From Trichosphaerium sp. ATCC 40318 (Eukaryota > Discosea > Flabellinia > Trichosidae), in contig JALMLS010000536.1 of NCBI GenBank assembly GCA_038496445.1, forward strand, positions 1-64,000: 64,000 bases of DNA. The letters are read 5' to 3'. A program made the translations under genes and the position numbers. The notes below the pieces were generated by a model that saw only the letters and a list, made by a program, of their open reading frames with translations, was not told the DNA's origin and ran no database searches. Positions 33,852-43,934 of this stretch are shown here, one piece after another (the stretch's first letter is position 1; the number at the start of each line of letters is the position of its first letter).

Positions 33852-34368
33852 CTAACAAACTAACGTTAGTAACACTATTAAACGAGATGTTGTAACAAAA
33901 GCCCAATTAGGGCAAAAAATTCTCCTCAATGTGTATTTGTCGAAATTTAACCCGAGTTTTTTTGGTTTTTTGGGCACGGGTATAGGTTTGTTGTGAACGT
34001 ACATGTACGATGTAAATGAGATTTTCCTTTTAGGCAAGAGCTGAGCTCTACTGACTTCAGAGTCAGACTTTACCTTAGCTATGCCAGGTTTATCATGGTT
34101 ATGAGTGTTAGAGTATGTAATAGTTCTGCAATTGCAATATAAGTTTTTTAAACGTTTAAACTGTACTGTACTTGTTAGTTTCGTCTTCAGCCTGTTGTAC
34201 ATGCTTCTTAGCGGGGCAGTTCGGGTGCGAGCACTTGTAATAGAACCTGTAGAACTTTGCGCCTTTTATCATCCTTCTTCCAATCTGATGCCACCGGAAA
34301 CCGTCTTCAGTCGTAGGTGCATGCGCAGGAAGTGTTTTAGTTACTTTATAGCTCCAACAAGATTGCAT
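33852..34368 (-). CDS. WRKY-domain transcription factor with variant core
   Basis: DNA-binding factor. Exon 1 (ATG at 34368) has TEDGFRWHQIGRRMIKGAKF, then YRFYYKCSHPNCPAKKHVQQ and AEDETNK. One short intron in phase joins TITYSNTHNHDKPG. This is a complete WRKY domain with C-x5-C and H-x-H zinc ligands, except that the core WRKYGQK is WHQIGRR. The intron sits after the zinc cysteines. A lysine/proline-rich tail follows (VPKKPKKLG). WRKY genes outside plants are known in some protists and early-diverging fungi, so this fits the proposed lineage. The altered heptapeptide, which contacts the W-box in plants, suggests a different or relaxed DNA site. Confidence 0.85.
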
Positions 34369-34498
34369 AGCTGTTGCGAATGTCTCACGTGAGTTTCGAG
34401 ACTTACTTTATGTGGAAAAAAACTTTAAGTAAGGTACAAGGTGTGAATATACTATAATTGTTTATTTATAGGCTATACACGAGTCTACTGTTACAATA
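34369..34498. promoter_or_regulatory. Short divergent promoter between WRKY and a plus-strand gene
   Basis: About 130 bases separate the two ATGs. A CACGTG palindrome (about 34387) lies within it, just upstream of the WRKY start. Confidence 0.4.
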
Positions 34499-35061
34499 AT
34501 GATTACGTTGTCTAATAGACATAGAGGGAATTCGTCTGCAAGAGTTTCAGCACTCTGGAGCCAACTTAACTCGGAGTCCGCGAGGTAATCTTTACGAGAT
34601 GTTAGTCTGCAAATATGCGTAATGTAATGAGTACCTCGCTGGCCGGGTTGGATTTTAAATGCGTGTGGTTGGGTACTAGGCTAATGCTTTTCTCCTCTCG
34701 CCAAAGAAGCGCAAGTACACGCTAGGCAACGACTACGCATACGTTACGCGGTACAATGCTTGTGTGCCATCTAGGATGCTTCTTTAGAAATAGAACAAAG
34801 AAGGGAGGAAATAAAAGAAGAAATCTTCAGTTTTAAAGTTCAGACATCGGAGGTTGACAACATTGGGACGCCGCGCAGTCACCATTTTCACAAACGCGCC
34901 CCTGGAGCACAGCTGAACATTTACAGAGTAAAGACAGAGCGCAGCCAAGGGTTTAATGCGAATGTGCGCCGGTACCCTGGGACGAAGCTCAGTCCATCGA
35001 CCATTATTTCATCATTACAAAGAGCGTGCGAAAGAGGTTTGTGGGTTTGTTGAGAAAACGT
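34499..35061 (+). CDS. Unrecognised short protein, splicing uncertain
   Basis: The ATG at 34499 opens MITLSNRHRGNSSARVSALW followed by SQLNSESAR and a GT donor. After one or more introns, an open exon without ATG (about 34783-35061) reads DASLEIEQRREEIKEEIFSF, then QTSEVDNIGTPRSHHFHKRA, then GAQLNIYRVKTERSQGFNAN, ending near a stop at 35059-35061. The phase between the two parts could not be settled, so an extra small exon may exist. The charged helix and the basic central part suggest a soluble protein. No family recognised. Confidence 0.42.
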
Positions 35062-35276
35062 ACGTAATAAAGCTGTTTTTTGCTTAGAATTAGAGGTTCA
35101 GTCACCGTAGTGGTTTTTGTACTCTACATATTTGAAGTGTCATAATTTACGAGCGCTTCCGTTGTATTGGTGATGTTAGATGATATTTTTTGAAATGAGA
35201 AAAACTACGAAACGATTTTGAGTGTCAAAGCTGGCGTAGTTTTTGGTCAGGAGCCAGACAAATGTTATAATGCGCT

Positions 35277-36553
35277 ATGGCACTCAGTAGTGTATTTAAA
35301 TCTGTATATCGCAGTAGTTTAAGAGCTGGTGCAAAGCTTGACAGCGAATGGAAACGCGGTGGAGAATATTTACGGTCTGATATAGAAAAAGAACTGATTA
35401 TACGCGTAAGCTAGTACTCACGTTAATATTTAACAAAATTAAAGGGCGCTGATATTGAAGATCAACGAAAAGAGCTACCACAGGTTCTTGACCTTAATAC
35501 AGTGCGATTAACTTCACCACGATGGGTGTAACGGTTTCAGTTTAGAAAGTTCTACAGAATCAAGTTAGACCCACAGGATGGGCTACAAAAATCGCTGGAC
35601 CTACTGAAATGCTTACAGCGGCGTGCTAAAGTGCTACAGAAACTGGTAAGCTTTTTTATTTAATTAATAAGCGACAACCGTTCTTTACTGTCTATACAGG
35701 CGTATGAGCCTATGTCTATCACTAAAACGAGGGGCATTGAAGTGTCAATAACTGCCGTAAGCCAACTGCACCCATACGGCCAAGTAAACTACGTATACGA
35801 CGTAACCATTAAAAATATGAACGTGAATACAACAGTACAGCTTTTAACCAGGCGATGGGAAATAAATGATGTTGCTGGTAAAACAATGGTTGTAGAAGGA
35901 GAAGGCGTTAGTACGTATCATCATCAAACCTTTCTTATTTAAACTCAAAACCGCTAAGCAAAATATTCAAAAAACCAAAAAAAACTTTTCTCTTTTTTTT
36001 TTTGTTGTTGGTGGGGCAGTCATGGCTGTCTGCACTTTTCACGCTATTATAATCAATAAGTAATTACCTTCAACTTTGGTGACAGAACTATAAGATTCCT
36101 TGCAACGGTTTATTACCGCGTCATCTTTTTTTGGAGTGCTACTGTTGAGTGTTTTCTGAATTCGAGTCAAACTCAACGTGATCTTTTGCAAGAATAAAGC
36201 TTTTCCTTTAAATTTTTTTTAATTTGTTGTTGGGCAGTTGATTTTTTTAATACATTCAGTGTTGTTTTATCACGTGATATTTGTGCTAACACATGTTTTT
36301 TTTAGTTGGTGAACAACCTATTATTAAACCTGGTGCTTCTCATACGTATAAAAGTTACACTCAAGTAGCAACGTATATAGGAAGTATGGGAGGTCACTTT
36401 ACAATGCAGGATATTGAAACAAAAGAAAAGTTTAACGCAAAGATTGATAATTTTGGTACGCTGACTTACTTTGTTTACATATTTTTTCAATTCTGTGTCG
36501 TGTACATTATCGTCATTCTTACTTCCATTAATATAGGTTTATTACCTGTATAA
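35277..36553 (+). CDS. ApaG-domain protein with LYR-like N-terminus
   Basis: The ATG at 35277 begins LSSVFKSVYRSSLRAGAKL, which fits an L/V-Y-R helix start as in LYR proteins, and continues to DIEKELIIR. Middle exons give PQVLDLNTVRLTSPRW and KFYRIKLDPQDGLQKSLDLL. The C-terminal half is an ApaG (DUF525) beta domain: TKTRGIEVSITAVSQLHPYG, YDVTIKNMNVNTTVQLLTRR, VVEGEGV, then QPIIKPGASHTYKSYTQVAT and GSMGGHFTM. The stop is at 36553. ApaG domains also occur in FBXO3 and POLDIP2. The LYR-like segment may point to a mitochondrial partner, which is inference. One intron (near 35520-35545) appears to be only 18 bases long. Confidence 0.82.
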
Positions 36554-37033
36554 TATTCAGTTCCATGGGCTGAAATGTATAACTTCAAAATAAAAATTTG
36601 TATTTTTCATTTGGTTCTCATTCACTTTCCTCTGTCCAAACTGTAACAAAGTACTCGTCCTGGAGGAGTTTTCTTGAACATATACATTACCAACTATGTC
36701 TCTTTTGCGACATTGGTTTATAGTGCCCTTTGTCAAGTAGATACTTGCAATTGGTCTGTACTATCAACCAGACTTACCGGGGAAGTAAAGCACTAAAAAT
36801 GTTCACTTTTTTCAAGAATGTTAACGTGCTTTTAAGTTGTTCAAGTATAGTACCTGTGCATCTTTGCCATGATACAAGAGCTTTTCTGAATTCGCGATAC
36901 GAAGGTTGTTTGGTGTTATGTATTATGGGTAAGCGTCTAGCGACTTTGCGTATTAAGTTTTCCTGGACAACATAAAAAGGTCAAAAATAGTCTGTTTCAG
37001 ATAACTCTAAAGAAAACAAAATATCCTGTATCA
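36554..37033. other. Intergenic stretch
   Basis: About 480 bases between ApaG and an F-box gene in the same direction. No gene is supported. Confidence 0.4.
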
Positions 37034-37532
37034 ATGTCAGTTCCATCAGACGATGCTAAAACTCTTTTGTCGTTACCAAATGAGATATTAATGATGATTT
37101 ACGAACATAGAACCGTTTACGTATTGTGGCCATTAATATGTAAACGTACAGCCATAAATAGTCGCTATGACACTAAATTACGCAAACACGGCAAGTTTGA
37201 GGGCTTTGCTTTGTCTGAAACAACTAAACTTCTGTACAAATGCAAACAAGCCTTCTATGAGCATGGAAAACGCACGGGGGAGTATTTACAGTACTACGAC
37301 AACGGATACATAAGCAAGGCGCCAAAATTTCGTTAACGGAGTTGAAAATGGTATTCGCACCAATTACTACAGGGCCACAGGTACTAGAGAATCAACTTAC
37401 CAAGTTAAAGCTGGTGAGGTTGACTTGTGTTCCCATAAACGGCTAGAAAAAGACCCTGAAACTGTTTTTTCGATGGGACACATTCCTGATGATGTAATTG
37501 CGAACAATCCTTGGATTAGTCATTATTTATAA
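37034..37532 (+). pseudogene. F-box plus YwqK-like repeat gene with frameshift
   Basis: The ATG at 37034 gives a good F-box (TLLSLPNEILMMIYEHRTVY, then LWPLICKRTAINSRYDTKLR) followed by EHGKRTGEYLQYYDNGYISK, the start of a YwqK/MORN-like repeat. The frame then stops at 37334-37336, but the next frame continues directly as FVNGVENGIRTNYYRATGTR and STYQVKAGEVDLCSHKRLEK to a stop at 37530-37532. There is no GT/AG pair that would bridge the two, so a one-base indel around 37320 is likely. Either the gene is newly broken or the base is an assembly error. Related, more damaged sequence lies at 13.99-14.29 and 16.66-16.89 kb. Confidence 0.65.
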
Positions 37533-37697
37533 ATAAAATAAATGAAGGAATATAACCGATTTGTAAGGGTGCAGTTGCAGCAAAGTCAACACTCAACCTT
37601 GATTGAAACGGCCCAGCTTAATTTGAATGAACCGCACAATATTTGCAATTATATTAAGTGATTTTTTTATTTATAATCATTGTGTTTTTTTTTCTTT

Positions 37698-40088
37698 CTA
37701 TAGTTGAGCGCATTGTGCTTCTATTGACGGTATATTTAATTTTATATCTTCCAAATTATCAATCTTTTTAGGAAAGTTTAACTCAACTGCTAGAACATCA
37801 AGTAATAAAATATCTGCCTCACATTGTAGAATACTTGCAAGAGAAGGCACGGTACGACCAATATCACCATGAACAAACTCTTTAACATATCTAGAATGTC
37901 AAGGTAAAACCCAAAAAAACTGAGAAAAAAAGAAGAAAAAAAAAGGTTGAGTTAAAGGATACGTTCCTGCTTGTGTAACTAGGTTAACAGTCATGTGATG
38001 GTCGTCTACCATCTTACAAGATATATCATGAATCATTCTAGGTCTACAAAGTAGACTGCGTCTATGTAATACACGAATAGGTGTCATTTGTTCTACTGTA
38101 ATTTCCTTCATGGCGTTTACTTTATCAACGTCATCTTTTGTCAATGTTTTAGATACAGCAACAACACATTGATAACATTTCTTCTTTTCTGCTTCACCTT
38201 CACGTATAGATGTCACCATTTCTCTAATTAGAAAGTAAGATCAAGGACAAAGAAGGAAGAAACAAAAACCTTGAAAAACTGATACTTTAAGAATAAAACA
38301 GGAAAATGAACATCAGAAGCAAGGTGTATCGTCAACGTTTTGTTAGATGGTACACATATATTTTTGTAACGTACTTTGGTACCAATTGCAGATCAAGAAC
38401 AGCAAGTAATCCATTTGCTCCTGCGTTAATCTCATCACGCATCTTAAGCAGAACATCGCGTTTAACAGTCACTGTTTTAGCATTGATAAGCTCTAGAATA
38501 AAAGGTCTTCCACGTCCAAGCATTCTTACATCAACATCTTCACGACCAGAACTAGCAAGTTTATATGCTATAAAGCACGTAAGCATAAAGTATCAATATT
38601 TGGAGACGTACAAGCTGCGCTGAAGTATTTTAGTACAATAGGACCAAGAAGTTCTTGAACTGAAGATTCTGTTTTACGTGTTCCATCAGGAAGAATAAAA
38701 GGACTCTGACTTACATTCCTACTGGCCTTGATATACCGACCTTGAAAAAAAACCAAGTAAGACAAAGCAACGAAGAAACAAAAAGAAAGTCATAAAACTT
38801 TAAGAAGATGAAGAGTATAGTCCATGTCTCAAACTTATACAAGTCTTATTGACCATTCAGGCGGTATTACGCCATGGTCACTTCAAAAACCAACACGAAA
38901 ATAGAAGTGTACCTGCCAAGTAAATGGATGCTCTAGAAAAAGCTGTTTTAAACTCGCATACAGCTTTTACAGGTGATAGTGGCCATTTAACAAGTTGTTG
39001 AAACTCCTCTTTTGATAATCTCTGTAGTCTTGTACTAACTGTTTGTGCAGAGTGCATATTTGCCTTCTAAACAATAAGTTAGAAGAAAGGAGGATCTTCG
39101 CCTAAATCATGTCCTTTGCTTTACACAAGAGAGAATTGGTGTTTTTGTGTGTTTAAAGAACTCGCCTGGGCTTTACCAAAACCTACTTTTCTCTTTTTAG
39201 GTGCACGTTCATTAGCTTGTAATGAGTTTAACTCAACCTCTTCAGAAGTACAAGTAAAAGAAAGTTCAATATTAAAATCAGTCTAAAAATAGCGTATCAG
39301 TTACATATCACGTGACAGTATGTATTAACAAAGGAAACAGTGTTCATTTGACACGTGAAAAATTTGAGTAAAGAAGTATAGCATAATTACTATATCAGAT
39401 AGCGTACCCCGAACCTGAAGTCTTTGTCAATTGCTCTAGTCAAATATTTACCCAAACTCCATTTCATAACCTCCTTTACTTCTATTTGCTTGCCTCCCAT
39501 TGGCTCCTCTGAGAATGTTTCTACGTCACTAGTGCATAGAGTAAGTACAAGCACGGAATACAATTTCTTGAGTGTTTTTCGCTTATTTTGGGTTAAGAAG
39601 AAGCAAAGAATCTACGTACGGATATTCACCGCGTAGGTAGTACCATATAGCGTACTGACGGATTAGAATAGAGACAGGTATTCTCATCGCCAGTTGAAAT
39701 GTATTAAACTCGTAACCACACTCTTTGATATTGTTTACTAGGCGATCAACGTATTCTTTATCGTCAATAATATTGCAGAGATCAAAACATGCCAAACAAA
39801 TGTCTGGAGCTGATAAGCATATTATTTACGCCAAATTATGGCGTACTTGGCTTAGTTCTTGGACATTTAGTGTTTAGGTACGCCTCTAGCATCTAAATCT
39901 CTCATAAGGCGTTGAAACATACTATATCGTACATTTCCAGGTGCTCTGTACAGTTTAAAGTCTTGAACGTGCAGTAAGCGGTATATACAACGCGCACACG
40001 TTCCAATAGAGGCCAAGGCTGTAGCGGCATCAATAAACCACTTTTTCTCAAACTCTGGGGCCAAAATAGAGTTAACGTGCTCTTGCAT
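37698..40088 (-). CDS. PUS10: tRNA pseudouridine synthase Pus10
   Basis: Makes pseudouridine at tRNA positions 54/55. About eight minus-strand exons. The N-terminal THUMP-associated region has a CxxC pair, IGTCARCIYRLL and later ICLACFDLCNII, which form the family's zinc site. Then come PMGGKQIEVKEVMKWSLGKY, SKEEFQQLVKWPLSPVKAVC, and GRYIKASRNVSQSPFILPDG. The catalytic block is GREDVDVRMLGRGRPFILEL, with the active-site Asp in the DVDVR segment. The C-terminus keeps VEQMTPIRVLHRRSLLCRPR, the VTQAGTYVKEFVHGDIGRT hallmark and ILLLDVLAVELNFP. The gene looks complete, ending at 37698. Pus10 is absent from ascomycete yeasts, which again points to an early-branching lineage. It is divergent from TAP42, with about 300 bases between their starts. 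Confidence 0.93.
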
Positions 40089-40392
40089 GGTGACTTTTGT
40101 TCAAAATATCAAAAAATATTCAACAAAAACCTTGAAAACTGTTAAATTTGACATTCACAATCATACAACATATAACACGCAATTAACAAGTGTTCATACC
40201 TGTCAATACAGTATTTTGAGTTTTTTACGCGAATTGGCGTTGATTAAATGCTTGGTATTCTCTCACCAATGTCGTAGAAATAATCCGCGGTGGTGTAAAC
40301 GTAGTAGTTCGTGCAGAAAACTCATGTAATTTACGTTTTTTCAAAATTCTCAATAAAGAATTTGTAAGACGTTCATTTTACTATTTGCAAGG

Positions 40393-41931
40393 ATGGCAGA
40401 GAAACCATATGGAGATTCAATCGTTGAGGTGTTCGCACGCGGGCAGAAAATTGCTCTGCAGCTTGAAAAAACAACATTAGAGCCACAGAGCCAAGAATAT
40501 AAGGATCTTGTAGCTGAGGGTGTAGCTATGTTAAAGCGCGCCTTACAACTTATTGACTCTGAAAGTATTTTCTCAAAGAACGAGGAGATGGCTGATGTAC
40601 CTACCAACTCGTTGAAGTACGTTCTATTGCCGACTGAACGTCATTTTTGATTTTTTTATTGCTTGTGGCCATGTCCTTTATTAACTCGCGATTAGATACT
40701 TGTTGGTGCCTTTTTATCTTGGTAGAGTGTACTTGAAACCATTTTCGGCACCAGAACGTTACGACGCAGTCACCAATGCTAAAGTACTAACGGGTGTATA
40801 AAATAATGCTTATAAATTGTTCTAGCTTCTCCTCAATAATTTTTTACAAAACTGTGTAAACCTTGGCGTTATGACCAAGCAGGTACGTCCAAGTCTTATC
40901 ATTATGCATTTTGCGATGACCAATAAACAAAAAAGCAGTTGACAGGCAGTAATCGTTCACAGCTAATAAAACGGCTTCTAGGATATTGCCACATTCGAGC
41001 GAGAGGGCAAAGAAACAGCAGAAGAGCGTCGTAATGAAAAAATAGAAAGAGCAAACCGAGAAAAGAAAGCAGAAAAGCTTCTGAGAGTAAGCTTTAAATA
41101 AACCTTCTCTTAACAGCTTCATCACTAATACTCATCACTAGGATATCTTGACATTAAAGGTTAAACGTTCGCGTAAGGGCCAAGATGAAGGTGACGATGA
41201 TGAAGAACTTGAACGTCAACAAGCCAAGACACTGATCGAGGTATAATTTTTTTCACTCGTGACCAAAAGTTGTCTTTTTTTTTCCGTTTGGCAAGTCTTC
41301 TTAATGACTATTTAGATTGCTATTGGTAAAGCCCTTGATGAGTTTGTTGTTATACAACAAGAACTTGAGATTTTAGAGTTTATGCGTCTGAGAATCAAGG
41401 AAGGAAAGCCATTACCTAAATCCGAACCAAATCACAAAGCGGTATACTTCTTTTGTGTTTACTTGGACACCTGCTTAACTCTCTTTTATTAGCCACCATT
41501 CAAAACATTTAAAATTGATTCACGTGCTCAAGCACAAGATATATTCAATGCTCACTGGAGGCTTCCAACCAAGACATTAGAGGTACGCAAGAATTTCAAC
41601 TTTTTGGAAATAAAAAGATTGCTGCAAATACAACTGTTATTGACTACAATACTAGGAGCTTGCTGAAGAGGAAATCGCTGATATGAGACGTAGAGAAGCT
41701 AAGGATAAAATAGCGTATGTTTGCTTTGTAAAGCCCTTATTTCTTGGCGTGTTGTAGGAGTAAATGTTGTTGTTAATGTTTCTTAGTGAAGAAAAAGAGA
41801 AAAAAAGGCTTGAGGAGCTTGGTTCTGATGAAGATGAAGACCAACTTAAGAAAGACCGTGAATGGGATGCCTGGAAAGACGACCATCCATGGGGCGAAGG
41901 AAATACTGGCACTAAGGGCTATTCATACTAG
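40393..41931 (+). CDS. TAP42/alpha4 regulator of PP2A-type phosphatases
   Basis: Binds catalytic subunits of PP2A-like phosphatases and links them to TOR signalling. The ATG at 40393 begins exon 1 (EVFARGQKIALQLEKTTLEP, ending SLK), which ends like the TAP42 helix repeat. Later exons give a charged helix (KETAEERRNEKIERANREKK) corresponding to the family's RR-E-x-KI-x-R region, then KTLIEIAIGKALDEFVVIQQ, PPFKTFKIDSRAQAQDIFNA, ELAEEEIADMRRREAKDKIA, and the C-terminal signature DREWDAWKDDHPWGEG with a stop at 41929-41931. Between 40800 and 40983 a middle exon is not resolved; the homologous truncated copy at 15.6-16.7 kb breaks at this point. The F-box-LRR gene follows 300 bases downstream. Confidence 0.85.
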
Positions 41932-43367
41932 GAAATTATCCCGAGTGTTTTTAGCCTTTTTTTTCGAAAGATAATTGTCTCTGTTTCGTTCCAAAATAAT
42001 TCAAAACCCCTACATAATTCCCTTAATACCACCTGTATTTTCAGTGTTTAACCAATAATTAAAGCAGTTACATTGAACGCAAGTCTATTTTTACTTGATT
42101 GTTAATTAAGGCAGACAGTTTTTTTTTTCACGTGTTTACAATATTATTCTGCCATTGCTTGAACAACATTTGCGAGATTAAACGATGCTTAGTTCTTCAG
42201 AGTATGTTCTTACATTAATTAGGCCGTTTATGGCTCAATTAAACGTAAACCCTGTTTATTGTGCTGACAATATGCGTAGGCCATTAGAATTGGTTTATCT
42301 GCCAACAGAAATAATATTTTGTATTCTGGTATTTTTGGGCAAGAAATGCCGTATATCTGCCACGTTTGTTTGTAAACTGTTTTCTACAATCATCCTAGAG
42401 CATTTGGGGTATTTAAAGCTGACTGTCAAGTCAAGAGAAGATCTATTCAAACTAAACGGAAGTCCTCTTTTGAAAAATACGAAAATAGTTATTCGTGGCA
42501 ATTTTACAATGAGTGATGATGACTTTAAAACTATCTCTGGTGTCCGTCACCTCCATATAAGGGATTATATTTCGTTAACAGAAGCTATGTTAGAACATAT
42601 TTCAGGCGTACATTCTCTGAAACTACATACAAAAGAAAGTAGTTGCAGTTTTAAATCACTTCATGGTATTCATACACTAAGGATACCATTTGGGTATGTA
42701 GAAGATGACTGGCTTCAACAACTTGGCGGTATTCACACAGTTGATATTACAGGGACGGATATAACAGATAAAGGACTTTCGGCACTCTCTGGAGTCCACA
42801 CTATCGATGTATCCAGTTGCTTCAGAATTACTGACAAAGGTGTTATTGCCATCTCAGGTAATGTACACAAGATAAAGCTTGGCAGATGCAATATTACTGA
42901 TAAAAGTGTAAAAGCACTAACAAACACAAGTTTCATATCCTTCCGTGACTGCAAGAAAATTACTGATGAAGGAGTAAAGTATTTATTGACACGAAATCAA
43001 ACAACAAAGAAGATTAAAAAAATTAAACTTGACGGCTGCACTCAAATATCAAATGATGTGTTGAAACTTTTGGCAGGTATACCGTGTATAGGGCTTGGTG
43101 GTTGTACACAACTAAAAGATGATACTCTATCATGTTTAGTTGGTGTACATCACATTGACTTGGTTGGTTGTACCTCTATAACAAATGATGGGATAAAACA
43201 ATTGGCAGGTGTAAAAGTCATTGATATTTCATGGCTTAATTGTGTTGATGACAGTACTTTAAAGGCACTCGCTGGAGTACATACAATTTTGCTTGATAAT
43301 ACACCTGTGACAGATAAAGGATTACAATACTTGGTTGGTGTTAAATTCATAAGTCTTAGACACTGTA
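40877..43367 (+). repeat. Inverted duplicate block, copy 2 (probable source)
   Basis: This block matches 14283-16661 in reverse orientation, with near-identical exons, introns and spacer. Both genes are intact here, so this is taken as the source locus. Confidence 0.85.
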
Positions 43368-43573
43368 GGCACATAAGTGACAAAGGAGTGAACAGTCTTA
43401 TTGGTGTTAAGAAACTTCATCTCGAAGGCTGCGCACAAATCACAAATGATGGTATTGTTAATTTAACAAGCCTTGATCAAATTGCGATTGATGCTACTCA
43501 AATAACAAAGGAAATGATAGACGTTCTAGGATGCCAAATTCCCACCATGCTACACTTTTGGCCTGATTTTTAA
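42230..43573 (+). CDS. F-box/leucine-rich repeat protein (complete)
   Basis: SCF ubiquitin-ligase adaptor by family. I prefer the ATG at 42230 (MAQLNVNP) over the in-frame ATG at 42185, because the former is conserved in the copy at 15420, where the upstream frame is closed. Intronless, 447 codons. The F-box spans residues about 15-60, followed by some 15 LRRs, including TDITDKGLSALSGVHTIDV, CNITDKSVKALTNTSFISF, CTQISNDVLKLLAGIPCI and CRHISDKGVNSLIGVKKL. The conserved 'C/G-x-x-ITD' pattern is that of cysteine-type LRRs (FBXL/AMN1). The C-terminus ends with LGCQIPTMLHFWPDF. The substrate is unknown. Confidence 0.85.
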   Translation: MAQLNVNPVYCADNMRRPLELVYLPTEIIFCILVFLGKKCRISATFVCKLFSTIILEHLGYLKLTVKSREDLFKLNGSPLLKNTKIVIRGNFTMSDDDFKTISGVRHLHIRDYISLTEAMLEHISGVHSLKLHTKESSCSFKSLHGIHTLRIPFGYVEDDWLQQLGGIHTVDITGTDITDKGLSALSGVHTIDVSSCFRITDKGVIAISGNVHKIKLGRCNITDKSVKALTNTSFISFRDCKKITDEGVKYLLTRNQTTKKIKKIKLDGCTQISNDVLKLLAGIPCIGLGGCTQLKDDTLSCLVGVHHIDLVGCTSITNDGIKQLAGVKVIDISWLNCVDDSTLKALAGVHTILLDNTPVTDKGLQYLVGVKFISLRHCRHISDKGVNSLIGVKKLHLEGCAQITNDGIVNLTSLDQIAIDATQITKEMIDVLGCQIPTMLHFWPDF

Positions 43574-43934
43574 CTAGTCAACAGCACAAAGGCAGGTATA
43601 CAATCTATTGCCATTGTTCATCACCAAGCCATCGTGTAAACAAGTACTCAATAAAGGTAGACAAATTAAGCAGATATACATGTCGAGTCTGACCGTGGAC
43701 TGTAATGTACTTTCCATTACAAGTTTTTCTAGCCAAAACCCTTTTTCTTGAATACAAAACTGTACTGGAAACCTAACGTGTTTTGAATTTATATCCTTAT
43801 GCTAGCAACACGTGCATTTCTCGGAGTGCGTTTTATAATGTATATAAATGGATTTACAAGCGTAGGTCGTTATAATTGTAATAAGTTCATCCGCTTTCGC
43901 TCAGGAGTCCCGAAAGAGTACTTTTAGGGCACTG
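43574..43934. other. Intergenic stretch
   Basis: About 360 bases downstream of the F-box-LRR stop. No gene is seen. Confidence 0.4.

Noticed and set aside
34600-34700. A possible tRNA around GGCCGGGTTGG
   Set aside because: No cloverleaf pairing or T-loop consensus; it lies in an intron of a probable gene.
42185-42229. The upstream ATG of the 42 kb F-box-LRR gene
   Set aside because: The inverted copy lacks this extension because its frame is closed upstream; the shared ATG (42230, 15420) is the better start.
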